64,000 nt of DNA from Streptomyces sp. NBC_01431 (GCF_036231355.1 NZ_CP109497.1:310001-374000); one strand, 5' to 3'. Counted from the first letter of the stretch, positions 25,165-34,311 are shown. Numbers and translations: made by a program. The notes: generated by a model from the sequence alone, not told the origin.

Positions 25165-26097
25165 CTAGGGCAGGTGGTCGTCGTCGCGTTCGCGGCGCCG
25201 TTCCGGCAGGCGGTGGCTCGTGAAGGGCCTGCTGGTGGTGAACTCCCGGAATTTCAGGGCGGCGTCCGAGAGGTGGGTCTCGCGGTTCCACACCAGGGTG
25301 AGTATCCGGTGACAGTCGGGCGCGTTCACGTGTACCCAGGCGACCTGGGCGCGGGCCTCCGTACCGGCCAGGCGGGACATCGTCGGGATGAGGCCGATGC
25401 CGAGGCCGGCGTTGATCATGTCCTGGCTGGCACCGGGCTCGTCGCCCTCGCAGGACACCAGCGGTGTGAGCCCTTCGGAGGTGAACAGCCTCTCAAGCAG
25501 CGCCCGTTGCCAGTGACCGGGGCGGGTGGTGACGAAGGGTTCGTCGGCGAGTTCGGGGATCGTCACGCTGTCGCGTCCGGCGAGCCAGTGGCCGGGCGGA
25601 ACCGCCAGCAGCACGTCCTCGCGGGCGAGCTCGACCGATGCGAGGTTCTCGCCCGTCAGCTGCTGGGAGGCGACGCAGAAGTCGACCTCGCCGGCGCGTA
25701 GCTGGCGGTCCATCTCCGGCGCGTTCGACTGGAAGAGCCGGGCCTCGGCGCGGGGATAGGCGGCCCGGAAGCTGCCGAGGAGATGGGTGATGGTCAGGAG
25801 GGTCTCGGAGGCGACACTGACCCGGCCGAGCCCGGTGGCACGGGCTTCACGGACGGCCCGCCGCCCGTCGTCGAGCTCGCTCAGGGCGCGGTCGACATGG
25901 CGCAGGAACATCGCACCGTATTGATTGAGCCGGATACGGCGGCCCCGCCGGTCGAAGAGCGGGGTACCGAGATCGGCCTCCAGACGCGCGATGGTGCGGC
26001 TGAGGGAGGGCTGGGCGACCCGCAGTTCCTCCGCGGCACGGCTGATGTGCTCGTAGCGGGCGACGGCCTGGAAGTAACGCAACTGCAGCAGGTCCAC
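25165..26097 (-). CDS. LysR-family regulator
   Basis: A 310-residue LysR-type regulator: winged helix at the start (LLQLRYFQAVARYEHISRAAEELRVAQPSLSRTIARLEADLG) and a periplasmic-binding-like effector domain with VSVASETLLTITHLLGSFRAAYP. The likely target is unclear: it is transcribed toward the TetR gene and lies upstream of no divergent gene. The GH9 gene behind it is on the same strand. Confidence 0.93.
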   Translation of the reverse strand: MDLLQLRYFQAVARYEHISRAAEELRVAQPSLSRTIARLEADLGTPLFDRRGRRIRLNQYGAMFLRHVDRALSELDDGRRAVREARATGLGRVSVASETLLTITHLLGSFRAAYPRAEARLFQSNAPEMDRQLRAGEVDFCVASQQLTGENLASVELAREDVLLAVPPGHWLAGRDSVTIPELADEPFVTTRPGHWQRALLERLFTSEGLTPLVSCEGDEPGASQDMINAGLGIGLIPTMSRLAGTEARAQVAWVHVNAPDCHRILTLVWNRETHLSDAALKFREFTTSRPFTSHRLPERRRERDDDHLP

Positions 26098-26198
26098 GAT
26101 CCACCTTCACTCATGCGCCGGGAGCCTGCGCCGGACCTCGCCCCGGGAAAGCCGGACCTGGGGACGGGGGCCGGGCGGCTCGCGAGGCGGTTCTCCGG

Positions 26199-28076
26199 TT
26201 ACGCCGCGGACAGGGCGAAGGCGAGCAGGGCCGTCGAGGTGAAGTCGTCGGCGGGCTCGACCGTCTGCCAGGCTCCCACCTGGTCGACGTAGCGGGCGCC
26301 CTTGCCGTCGAACCGCTTCCAGTCGGCGGTGCCCGCCGCACAGGCGCGCGTCGATTCCAGGGTCTCGCCGTCACCGGAGAGCTTCTTGGCTCCGTTGGGC
26401 CCGTTGACCACCGCGCCGCGCAACACCGCGCCGCGGCCGGTGAGGCTGCCCGCCAGATTCGCCACCTGGTGGGCGGGGCAGTGCGGGAACAGTTCCCCCG
26501 TACCGATCATGAAGCTGGTGCCCCAGGCGTTGGCGCCCAGCGCCCAGCCGCGCTGCTGTCCGGCGAAGGCGTCGTAGTGGTGGTCGCCGGTCGCTTTCGC
26601 GTAGAGGACCGCTGTGGCCACCAGGCCGAAGGTGTGCGGTACGGCGTCGAAGTCCGTATAGACCGCGCCGGCCCGGAACGGGTCCTTCGCGGCGCGGCGC
26701 TCACCGTCGGTGAGTTGCCTGCGCAGATCCGCGGCGACGGCGTTCGATGGGCCAAGGCGCAGCAGGTCCGCGTGGGCCAGCGCGCTCACGTCGGAGATGC
26801 CGAGTGTTCCGAGGTTGCCCGAGGCCAGGTAGGCACGCGCCCAGTCTGCGGCCTGGGTCTGCCAGCCTCCGGCCCGGCCGTCCCCCAACGCCTTTGCCGC
26901 CAGGGCCAGTTCGACGGCTCCGAACTCCATGTCGTCCTGCCAGGAGTCCTCGGAGTAGAAAGCGGGTGGGAAGGTGGTGACCAGTTGGCGGGGGTTATGT
27001 GTGTCGGCCTGGCCATAGACGGCGGCGGCCTTCTCCAGCCACTGCCGGGCACTGGCCGGATCATTCGCCGCATCGGTCTGCGCGGCCAACGCGAAGGCGG
27101 CCGCGACCCGGCCCGCGAGGTTGGGGCTGATGGGCGCGCCGGGCTCGTTGGCGCGGAAGACCGGGCGGAACTTGACGAACTGGTCCGTGTCACCGGCACG
27201 CACTTTCAGCGCGTCGTCGGCCTCCGGCAGACGCCACACATCGTGGTCGCTGTGCAGGTCCTTGGTGCCGGCGCCTATGCCGACCTGCGCGTAAAGCGTC
27301 CGGGTGTGGCCGTCCCACATCTTGTCGAGCCAGGACAGCCCGTGCCGGGCCTCGGCCGCAAGGCCGGGTGTGGCGGGCAACGCCCTCTGAGCCAGGAGCA
27401 GTTCGGCCGTCGCGTAGGAGGCGGTGTGGGTGAACTTGAGGTAGTCCCCCGCGTCGAACCAGCCCCCCGACACATCGACGGGGCCACCGACCCGCCGCAG
27501 CGGCGCGGTCAGCTCGGTGCCGTCCCCGTTGTACTTGGGCGCGGCGTACACGCTCGCCGAGCCGTCCGTGAGGTGTGCGGGCTTGCGCCCGAGGGCGCCG
27601 GGGACGATGTCGGCACCGTCACGCTGCGCCTGGAAGAAGCGGACGTTGTCAGCGGCCAGGTTCTTCATCAGCTCGCTCGCCGGAGCCACCGTGAAGCGAG
27701 GTGAGGTGGCCTCGGCGGTGCCGGTCAGGCGCAGCCGGTAGCTGCCGGCCGCGGTGAGAGCGGACAGGTCGAGGGTGCGTATGGAGTCGTACGCGCTGTT
27801 CCACGCGCCGGTGCGGGCTCCGGGCCCCCCGGTGAGGACCGCCCGCCCGGCCTCGTCGACCACCTCGAACCGCGCCCCGGCCAGCTTGTCGTCCGGGCCC
27901 ATCGCGAAGGCGACCTTGTGCTCGGCGCTGCCGTAGCCGCCCTGGTCGACCCGGATGGTGACCGGGCCGGGCCCGTCTCCGTTCGAAGGCAGCGCGTACC
28001 AGACGGCTCCCGCCGCGGCGAGGCAGAGCGCGACACTGAGGGCGAGGACGCGGGGGCGTTTGAAGCGCGAAACCAT
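26199..28076 (-). CDS. GH9 family glucanase, membrane-anchored or secreted
   Basis: A 625-residue protein. The N-terminal helix RPRVLALSVALCLAAAGAVWYALP is a signal or anchor. An Ig-like CelD-N domain (VTIRVDQGGYGSAEHKVAFAM) follows, then a GH9 catalytic barrel with GGWFDAGDYLKF (nucleophile-activating Asp pair) and a C-terminal VEPADDFTSTALLAFAL, whose Glu is the expected acid. The canonical His-rich stretch appears as FPHCPAHQVANL. Such enzymes cleave beta-1,4-glucans or act on exo-glucosamine polymers. I chose ATG 28076; an earlier in-frame start adds a non-signal extension. Confidence 0.88.
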   Translation of the reverse strand: MVSRFKRPRVLALSVALCLAAAGAVWYALPSNGDGPGPVTIRVDQGGYGSAEHKVAFAMGPDDKLAGARFEVVDEAGRAVLTGGPGARTGAWNSAYDSIRTLDLSALTAAGSYRLRLTGTAEATSPRFTVAPASELMKNLAADNVRFFQAQRDGADIVPGALGRKPAHLTDGSASVYAAPKYNGDGTELTAPLRRVGGPVDVSGGWFDAGDYLKFTHTASYATAELLLAQRALPATPGLAAEARHGLSWLDKMWDGHTRTLYAQVGIGAGTKDLHSDHDVWRLPEADDALKVRAGDTDQFVKFRPVFRANEPGAPISPNLAGRVAAAFALAAQTDAANDPASARQWLEKAAAVYGQADTHNPRQLVTTFPPAFYSEDSWQDDMEFGAVELALAAKALGDGRAGGWQTQAADWARAYLASGNLGTLGISDVSALAHADLLRLGPSNAVAADLRRQLTDGERRAAKDPFRAGAVYTDFDAVPHTFGLVATAVLYAKATGDHHYDAFAGQQRGWALGANAWGTSFMIGTGELFPHCPAHQVANLAGSLTGRGAVLRGAVVNGPNGAKKLSGDGETLESTRACAAGTADWKRFDGKGARYVDQVGAWQTVEPADDFTSTALLAFALSAA

Positions 28077-28311
28077 CGGGTCGGGCTGCCTTCTTTTGCT
28101 GAACGGGGAGCAGCAGACAGACCTCGGAACGAGCCGGGGGCCGGATTCGCATGGCGGCACCGGACGTTCGAGCAGATCCATCACCCGGCGGCGCCAGGTC
28201 GACACCAGATTACGTGCACTCCAAGGTCACCGACCTGCCCGGGGCGGCGACCCCAACACGCCGAACAGGCCCCTCCTCCATTGCCCTCATGAGGCGGCAC
28301 ATCGTAGTACG

Positions 28312-28371
28312 GGCCCGGCAGCCCCGGCAGCCCCGGCAGCCCCGGCAGCCCCGGCAGCCCCGGCAGTCCCG
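28312..28371. repeat. 9-bp tandem repeat, unit GCCCCGGCA
   Basis: Five perfect copies (28321-28365) flanked by one degenerate copy on each side, followed by CAGCCAGGCAGCCAGCCAG at about 28383. It lies between the GH9 promoter and the end of the DinB-like gene, outside any supported gene. Slippage-prone, so copy number may vary between strains. Confidence 0.9.
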
Positions 28372-28439
28372 CGCAGGCTTGCCCAGCCAGGCAGCCAGCC
28401 AGCGCTCGTTGCTACGAACTGGTGCCAGTGATCGGTGGG

Positions 28440-28940
28440 TCAGCGGCCGGTCGTACCGTCGATGAGTTCTCGGAGGATGTCGACGTGGCCCGCGTGCCGG
28501 CCGGTCTCCTCGATCATGTGGGTGAGTGCCCAGCGGATGCTGGGAGCGGGACGGCCCGGCCGCGGCCGGGGGACCGGTGCGCCGAGATCGGTGCATCCGT
28601 CGAGGACGCCGTTGGCGGCCTCGACCGTGCTCCGGTAGCGGGCCACGACATCGGCCACGCTGTCCGCCGGTGCGGCACGGAACGTCGCCTGCCAGTCGGT
28701 GACATCGTCCCCGAGGAACATCGAGCGCTCGACGCACGTCAGGTGATGGAGCAGGCCGAGCAGGTTCGTGCCCGAGCGCACCGCGGCGGTTCGCGCCTGC
28801 GGTTCGGGGGCGCCGTCCACCTTCGCGGCGATCGATGTTCGGAGGTAGTCGAGGAATCCGCGCAGGACCTCGCTCTCGTCGCTCCCGGTCCGGGGCGGCG
28901 GGGTGTCGCGGCGTCGGTTGCGGCGGGCGGGGCTGGACAT
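28440..28940 (-). CDS. DinB/DUF664-family protein
   Basis: A 166-residue four-helix protein of the DinB/mycothiol-dependent family (DUF664). LLGLLHHLTCVERSMFLGDDV carries the first metal-ligand His, and RWALTHMIEETGRHAGHVDILRELIDG the two later ones. These proteins bind a divalent metal and often use mycothiol for detoxification. It lies 45 bases downstream of the methyltransferase gene on the same strand, likely as an operon. Confidence 0.88.
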   Translation of the reverse strand: MSSPARRNRRRDTPPPRTGSDESEVLRGFLDYLRTSIAAKVDGAPEPQARTAAVRSGTNLLGLLHHLTCVERSMFLGDDVTDWQATFRAAPADSVADVVARYRSTVEAANGVLDGCTDLGAPVPRPRPGRPAPSIRWALTHMIEETGRHAGHVDILRELIDGTTGR

Positions 28941-28985
28941 GTGGTCTCCCTTCGTCTGCTGAATGCCGAGGACCGGCCTAGGGGG

Positions 28986-29612
28986 TCAGCCGGTGCGGCG
29001 GATGAGGATGACGTGGTCGGTGACCTCGGCGGTGCGCCCGTCCGGGCCGGTCGCGATCCGGCGGGGTGCGTCGGCCCGCTCGACCGTCCACGTCTCGGCA
29101 GCCAGCGCCATACCCGCGGCGACGTCCCGCGGTTCCGGCGGGCGGATGGCCGGATCCTGGTTCCACGACCACGGCGCGGTCGAGCCGTGGTCGACCACCA
29201 GCAGGCGCCCGCCGGGGCGCAGTGCGTACGCTGCCGAGCGCAGGACGGTGGTCCGGTCCAGGTCAAAGAGCGTGTGCAGGTAGTGGGCGCAGATCAGGTC
29301 GAACGCGCCGGGCGGGAACGACGTGTGCAAGTCGGCCCGCATGGGCCTGACATGGTCTCCCAGGTTGTGTGAGCGAGCGAGGACGGCGAGCTGTGCGACG
29401 GCCACGGCCGAGATGTCGACGGCGGTGACGTGCCATCCCTGGCGGGCGAGCCACAGAGCGTCGCCGCCATTGCCACATCCGAGGTCCAACGCGTCACCCG
29501 GCGGCAGCCCCGCCACCGTCTCGGTGAGGCGGGCATTGGGCTGCGGGGCGTCGGCTGGCGGTCGGTCCGCGTAGACGCCGTCCCAGAACGCGGCCGTGTC
29601 GATGGTGTCCAT
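28986..29612 (-). CDS. SAM-dependent class I methyltransferase
   Basis: A 208-residue methyltransferase with the SAM motif ALDLGCGNGGDALWLARQGWHVTAVDIS and post-motif FDLICAHYLHTL. Similar proteins are annotated as tellurite-resistance or thiol-type methyltransferases. It is divergent from an XRE-cupin regulator, with two perfect dyads in the 85-base gap, so it is probably the regulator's target together with the DinB-like gene. Confidence 0.9.
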   Translation of the reverse strand: MDTIDTAAFWDGVYADRPPADAPQPNARLTETVAGLPPGDALDLGCGNGGDALWLARQGWHVTAVDISAVAVAQLAVLARSHNLGDHVRPMRADLHTSFPPGAFDLICAHYLHTLFDLDRTTVLRSAAYALRPGGRLLVVDHGSTAPWSWNQDPAIRPPEPRDVAAGMALAAETWTVERADAPRRIATGPDGRTAEVTDHVILIRRTG

Positions 29613-29644
29613 CAGGGCTCCCTGTGTCGGTGGCCCTCAGTCTC

Positions 29645-29665
29645 GCCAGGTCTTCACGACCTGGC
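29645..29665. promoter_or_regulatory. perfect dyad 1, methyltransferase side
   Basis: GCCAGGTC, 5 bases, GACCTGGC: perfect 8-base arms, 33 bases upstream of the methyltransferase start. Candidate operator for the divergent XRE-cupin protein. Confidence 0.7.
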
Positions 29666-29670
29666 ACGGA

Positions 29671-29691
29671 ATCTTGCGGTTACGGCAAGAT
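29671..29691. promoter_or_regulatory. perfect dyad 2, regulator side
   Basis: ATCTTGC, 7 bases, GCAAGAT: perfect 7-base arms ending 6 bases before the XRE-cupin ATG, where it would cover the likely -10 region. The sequence differs from dyad 1, so two different factors may act here. Confidence 0.7.
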
Positions 29692-29697
29692 GGCCTG

Positions 29698-30309
29698 ATG
29701 GGTGGCGAGTTGGAGGACGAGGAAGTACTCGGCGCGGTGGGGCCGCGCCTTCGTGCGCTGCGTCGTGACCGCGGCATCACTCTCGCCGACCTCGCGGCGA
29801 CGACCGGAGTGTCGGAAAGCACGCTGTCGCGGCTGGAGAGCGGGCTGCGTCGGCCGAGCCTGGAACTGCTGCTGCCGCTGGCGCGTACCTATGACGTTCC
29901 GTTGGACGACCTGGTCGGCGCTCCGCGCACGGGCGATCCCCGTATACACCTCAAGCCGATCAGACGGTTCGGGATGACCTTCGTGCCGCTGTCCCGTCGG
30001 CCTGGCGGGGTGCACGCGTTCAAGATGATCATCCCCGCCCGGCCGGAACCACTGGAGCCGTCCCCGCAGACTCACGAAGGGTTCGAATGGCTCTACGTGC
30101 TCAACGGACGTCTGCGGCTCGTCACTGGCGAGCGCGACCTGACGTTGCCGCCCGGTGAGGCAGCCGAATTCGACACGTCGTTGCCCCACTGGCTGGGCAG
30201 CGCCGACGGCGGTGCGGTCGAACTCCTCGTCCTGTTCGGCCTGCAAGGGGTACGGGCGCACATACGCACCGGCCCCGTTCGGCCGTCTCGGGCCGAGAAC
30301 CAGCCCTGA
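29698..30309 (+). CDS. XRE-family regulator with C-terminal cupin
   Basis: A 203-residue regulator: helix-turn-helix at about residues 12-66 (LRALRRDRGITLADLAATTGVSESTLSRLESGLRRPSLELLLPLA), then a cupin domain (EGFEWLYVLNGRLRLVTGERDLTLPPGEAAEFDTSLPHWLG) that would bind a small ligand or metal. ATG 29698 chosen; a longer frame upstream runs back through the divergent gene. Likely controls the methyltransferase/DinB pair and itself. Confidence 0.9.
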   Translation: MGGELEDEEVLGAVGPRLRALRRDRGITLADLAATTGVSESTLSRLESGLRRPSLELLLPLARTYDVPLDDLVGAPRTGDPRIHLKPIRRFGMTFVPLSRRPGGVHAFKMIIPARPEPLEPSPQTHEGFEWLYVLNGRLRLVTGERDLTLPPGEAAEFDTSLPHWLGSADGGAVELLVLFGLQGVRAHIRTGPVRPSRAENQP

Positions 30310-30361
30310 ATTCAGTGAGAGCGGGGACGAGGCCCGCAGCCAGAGGGCGCGCGCTTGATCC

Positions 30362-31216
30362 TCAGCCGATCGGCTTGCGGACCTCGTTGCGTACCTTGAC
30401 GGTCAGTTCGGCCGCGGCGGCGACATCGACGTCGGTGGGCTTCTGCCCGAGTGACGCGGGGCTGACGACCCCCACGCTTCCGACGGTGTTGCTGTCGCCC
30501 CAGGCGCACATCGGGAACGTGACGCTGAGGGCGCCCTGCGTCTTGGACAGCACCTGGCAGAAGATCCGGACGTCCGAGCCGGCGGGAGTGGCGTCCTTGG
30601 GCTGCATCACGATGGTGGCGCCGTCCGCTTCCCGGGCGCCCCGCAGCATGCTGTCGCGTTCCCGCTCCGGGGCCTTCACCCTGCCGTAGATGCCGGACAG
30701 GACCATCGACGTGCCGTCGCCCTTGGCCCCCGAGTACTGCCCCATGGCCGGCTGCGGATCGCGGATGTCCGCCTGGGAGGTGTTCTTGAGGCTCTCCCGG
30801 CCCTTCTCGGACAGGTCCTGCGCCAGTGTGTACTGCCCGTTCAGGATCGTCTGCGGGACGGTGAGACGGTACTTGGCCTCGGGGAAGCCGCCGGCCGTGC
30901 CGAGGAGCTTGGTCACGGCGAATCCCAGCCCGCCCAGCACCACCAGCGCGACGGCGATGATGCCGATGACCATCCCGGTCCGGTTCTTGCGCGGCGGCGG
31001 CCCCATCGGCGGCATTCCCCACCCCTGCTGCTGGGGGAAGCCCTGCTGCGGGAACGGCTGCTGGGGGAAGCCCTGCTGGGGGAACGGCTGCTGCGGCCAG
31101 GGCTGCTGCGCCCCATAGGGGCCGGGCGCCGGCGGCCCGGATGGCGGGGCGCCGTACGGGCCTTGGGACTGCGGACCGTAGGGACCCGGCTGCGGCGGCG
31201 AAGGCGGCATGTTCAT
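30362..31216 (-). CDS. Pro/Gln-rich single-pass membrane protein
   Basis: A 284-residue protein: a cytoplasmic Pro/Gln/Gly-rich tail of about 75 residues with repeated PQQGFPQQPF blocks, one transmembrane helix (MVIGIIAVALVVLGGLGFAV) and an outer domain of about 190 residues with one Cys pair (IFCQVL and FPMCAWG). Such proteins are common and uncharacterised in Streptomyces; the tail often binds cytoskeletal or kinase partners. Function unknown. Confidence 0.85.
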   Translation of the reverse strand: MNMPPSPPQPGPYGPQSQGPYGAPPSGPPAPGPYGAQQPWPQQPFPQQGFPQQPFPQQGFPQQQGWGMPPMGPPPRKNRTGMVIGIIAVALVVLGGLGFAVTKLLGTAGGFPEAKYRLTVPQTILNGQYTLAQDLSEKGRESLKNTSQADIRDPQPAMGQYSGAKGDGTSMVLSGIYGRVKAPERERDSMLRGAREADGATIVMQPKDATPAGSDVRIFCQVLSKTQGALSVTFPMCAWGDSNTVGSVGVVSPASLGQKPTDVDVAAAAELTVKVRNEVRKPIG

Positions 31217-31536
31217 GCCGCTGACGCTACTTCACCTCGGCGAAGGCGCAGCCGCCGGGCCGAACCGATGCGCGGGCCCCCAGGGTGATCGTCGCCCCCC
31301 CGCTGTTGCCCTGTTGTTGACGCTGAACAGTGCATGCTCTCATCAAAGTTGAACGGGTTCAAATCTTTGCGGCGGCGGCGCGGCGGCGGCGCGACACGCG
31401 CTGTGGGAGCGCGACTGCCCGCGCAGGTGCGCCTGGGGCGCTCCGCCCGCGTTGCTCTGTTGCGCACTGCCGCGTTGCCCAAGTGCACGCTTCGGCGTTT
31501 TCCTGCTGTAGCCCCCTATTTCAAGGAAGTGCCGAC

Positions 31537-32727
31537 ATGTACCGTCCTGCCCATATCGCCATGATTGGCACCCCTGTGGTCAGCCATGTGCTGCCCAGCC
31601 TGGAGATCATCCGTGAGCTGGTGGCCCGTGGTCATCGTGTGTCGTACGCCAACGCCCGGCACACCGCCGAGCTGATCGCCCCCACCGGCGCCGAACTGGT
31701 CCCCATCACCTCCACTCTCCCGGTCGACGGCAGCGACTGGCCGCAGGACCCCATCGCCGCCGCTTCGCTCTTCCTCGACGAGGCGATGGCCGTACTGCCG
31801 CAACTGCACGCCGCGTACGACGACGATCCCGCCCACGTCTACCTCTACGACGTCGGCGCGTACGCGGGCCGCGCGCTGGCCGAGGCGCAGGGCCGCGCCC
31901 TCATCCAGCTGTCCCCGGCACATGTGGCCTGGGGCGGGGCCCAGGAGGAGATCGGCGCGGCGCTCGCCGCGCTGCCCGGAGGGCCCGCCTACCGAGAGCG
32001 GTTCGCCGCCTGGCTGGACCGGTGCGGTGCGGTGACCACGAACGTGGAGGAGTTCACCGGCCGGCCGCGGCGAGTGCTGGCCATGATCCCGCGCGCCATG
32101 CAGCCGTACGCCGACCGGGTCGACGCCGATGCGGTGACGTTCGTCGGCCCGTGCCGCGCCGCCGCTGAGGAGGAAGGCAAGTGGGCGCGCCCGGACGGCG
32201 CGGAGAAGGTGCTGCTGGTGTCGCTGAGTTCGGCGTACACCCGGCAGCCGTCGTTCTACCAGCAGTGTGCCGCGGCCTTCGCGGATCTTCCGGGGTGGCG
32301 CGTGGTGTTGCAGATCGGCAGCGACATCGATCCGGCCGAGCTGGGAGACCGGATTCCGCCCAACTTCGAAGTGCATTCGCAGACAGCCCAGTTGGCGATC
32401 CTGGAGCAGGCGGACGCGTATGTGACGCAGGCCGGGATCGGCAGCAGCAGTGAGGGCCTGTACGCCGGTGTGCCGATGATCGCGCTGTCGCAGAACGCCG
32501 AGGAGGCCTTCCACGCCGACCGGCTGGTCGAACTGGGTGTGGCCCGCCGTGTCGATACCGCGGACATCTCGGCGGCGGCGCTGCGTACGGCACTGATGGA
32601 ACTCATCGGCGATTCACAGGTCGCCGCGCGCTCGGCATGGCTGTGGGCCGAGGTGCGCGCCGAGGGCGGCGCCCGCCGGGCCGCGGATCTGATCGAGGAG
32701 CAGCTGGTGGAGGAGCAAGTGGGTTGA
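31537..32727 (+). CDS. OleD-like macrolide glycosyltransferase with altered donor site
   Basis: A 396-residue GT-B protein closely resembling OleD/MGT macrolide-inactivating enzymes: HIAMIGTPVVSHVLPSLEIIRELVARGHRVSYA, with the catalytic His kept in SHVLP. In the donor half, THAG becomes TQAGIGSSSEG and the PQxxDQ motif becomes SQNAEEAFHAD. The phosphate-binding His and sugar-binding Asp-Gln are therefore replaced by Gln and Glu-Glu. It may use another donor or have low activity. ATG 31537 with AAGGA 9 bases upstream; the upstream in-frame extension is Arg-rich. A role in antibiotic self-resistance is possible but unproven. Confidence 0.88.
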   Translation: MYRPAHIAMIGTPVVSHVLPSLEIIRELVARGHRVSYANARHTAELIAPTGAELVPITSTLPVDGSDWPQDPIAAASLFLDEAMAVLPQLHAAYDDDPAHVYLYDVGAYAGRALAEAQGRALIQLSPAHVAWGGAQEEIGAALAALPGGPAYRERFAAWLDRCGAVTTNVEEFTGRPRRVLAMIPRAMQPYADRVDADAVTFVGPCRAAAEEEGKWARPDGAEKVLLVSLSSAYTRQPSFYQQCAAAFADLPGWRVVLQIGSDIDPAELGDRIPPNFEVHSQTAQLAILEQADAYVTQAGIGSSSEGLYAGVPMIALSQNAEEAFHADRLVELGVARRVDTADISAAALRTALMELIGDSQVAARSAWLWAEVRAEGGARRAADLIEEQLVEEQVG

Positions 32728-32937
32728 TAACGCGGGGCTGGTGGCCGGGGAGCGGTGGTGGCGCCGTGCGGTGCCGCGGGGCCTGTCGGCGGTCGTCCTC
32801 GACGCCGGCTGCCGACTGGCGTCGCCGCCGACCGCGGCGCCCGCCCTCGCTCTCGGCGCAGCGGCCCACTGGCCAACCCGGTGCTGGCCCGCGCTGTTCG
32901 GCGGCCGGGCGGTCAGGGCGAGGCGCGGACCGCCGGG

Positions 32938-33429
32938 CGCAGGATCCGCGAGCACACCGGCGCCGTGGTGATCATGGTCGGCGCGCGATCCGATATGGGG
33001 TCCCGGATCCACGGCCTCAGCCTGGGAGCCGACGAGTACGTGGTGAAGCCGTACGACACCGGGGAACTGCTCGCCCGTATCCACGCGGTCAGCCGGCGCA
33101 CCGCCCACGCGAGCGCCCCTGGAGCGGGCGAGACCGTGCTGCTCCTTGGCCCGGTGGAGATCGAACTGCCCACCCGCCGGGTCAGCGTGGACGGTTCGGT
33201 CGTCCAGCTGACCCGCAAGGAGTTCGATCTACTGGCACTGCTCGCGCAACGCCCCGGCGTGGTGGTTCGGCGGGAACAGATCATCAGCGGGGTGTGGCGC
33301 GCCAGTTGGGAGGAGACCGGGCGCGTTCTGGAGACGCATGTGGCGTCCCTGCGAGCCAAGCTGGGCGTGCCCGCGCTGATCGAGACCGTGCGCGGCGTGG
33401 GCTACCGGCTCAACGCCCCGGGCACGTAG
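32938..33429 (+). pseudogene. OmpR-type response regulator lacking the receiver N-terminus
   Basis: The frame encodes only the last third of a receiver domain (GRRIREHTGAVVIMVGARSDMGSRIHGLSLGADEYVVKPYD) followed by a complete OmpR/PhoB winged-helix domain (LTRKEFDLLALLAQRPGVVVRREQI, VASLRAKLGVPALIETVRGVGYRLN). The first strand, the acidic pocket and the phospho-acceptor Asp are missing; the upstream 200 bases hold no matching sequence in any frame. No sensor kinase is adjacent. Either a decayed gene or a phosphorylation-independent DNA-binding remnant. Confidence 0.75.
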
Positions 33430-33452
33430 CGGCACCCACCGCCGTGAGGAGT

Positions 33453-34223
33453 TCACCGCACCGGGAAACCGAAGGTGTGGCCCTGCGCTTTGAGCTCGGG
33501 GAGGAGCCGGCGGAGGGCTTCGATGGTCTGGCTGCGGTTGCCGCCCGCGTCATGGAAGAGGATGGTCGGTCCGCTGGGCAGCTCCCGTTCGACGGTGGCG
33601 ACGATGACGTTCGTGCCCGGCCGCTCGAAGTCCTTGCTGTCCACGTTCCAGCCCAGCGGACGCATGCCCCGGGATGCGGCGAGCTGGCGGCTGTAGGGGG
33701 TGAACGCGCCGCCGGGTGCCCGGTAGTACATCGGCCGTACGCCCCCGGACGCTTGGGTGATCATGCGTTCGGCGTCGAGTATCTGCTGTGACTGGTAGGC
33801 CTGGGAGGCTTTGTCCATGGAGGTGTTGTGCGACACCGAGTGGTCGCACAGGCGATGCCCGGCCGCGACCACCTTCTTCACGAGGTCCGGGTGGGCCTGC
33901 GCCTGGGTGCCCACCATGCAGAACGTGGCCTTCACCCCGAACTCCCGCAGCAGGTCGAGTACTTGGGGGGTCCACACGGGGTCCGGGCCGTCGTCGATGG
34001 TGATGTTGACGCCGTGTGTCCCCGCGTCCGAGGCGTGCGTGATGGTGTCCGCGACCGGCTTGACGTCCATGTCCGGCGTGGCCGACCCGTTCGCCCTGGG
34101 TGACGCGTGGCCCGCGGTTCCGGCCTGGGCGGTCCACACCGAGGCACCGGTGGCCAGGATCGTCACCCCGAGCGCCGCCCCGACCAGTTTGCCGTACCAA
34201 CCCCGCCCGCCGTGCCGTGCCAT
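33453..34223 (-). CDS. secreted CE4 polysaccharide deacetylase
   Basis: A 256-residue NodB-type deacetylase. The signal peptide is VGAALGVTILATGASVWTAQAG. The catalytic core has TIDDGPDP (nucleophile Asp and metal Asp), DHSVSHNT (HxxxH zinc site), RAPGGAFT and the late WNVDSKDF and ILFHDAGGNRSQT motifs, all complete. Probable substrates are peptidoglycan, chitin or xylan acetyl groups. It lies 88 bases after the MAB_1171c-like gene. Confidence 0.92.
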   Translation of the reverse strand: MARHGGRGWYGKLVGAALGVTILATGASVWTAQAGTAGHASPRANGSATPDMDVKPVADTITHASDAGTHGVNITIDDGPDPVWTPQVLDLLREFGVKATFCMVGTQAQAHPDLVKKVVAAGHRLCDHSVSHNTSMDKASQAYQSQQILDAERMITQASGGVRPMYYRAPGGAFTPYSRQLAASRGMRPLGWNVDSKDFERPGTNVIVATVERELPSGPTILFHDAGGNRSQTIEALRRLLPELKAQGHTFGFPVR

Positions 34224-34311
34224 GTCCGCCTCTTTTCGCCGCAGTTCCTCGCCGGTCCCTGGTCACCTGGCAGGACGAGGCGCGGCGGCCGGGGGATGCC
34301 TCCGTTACCGA

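Noticed and set aside
28312..28371. Short direct repeats considered as a CRISPR array
   Set aside because: The units are 9 bases with no spacers and no cas genes nearby; this is a simple tandem repeat.
31330..31536. In-frame N-terminal extension of the third glycosyltransferase
   Set aside because: The extension is Arg/Ala-rich and unlike the family; a ribosome site supports ATG 31537.
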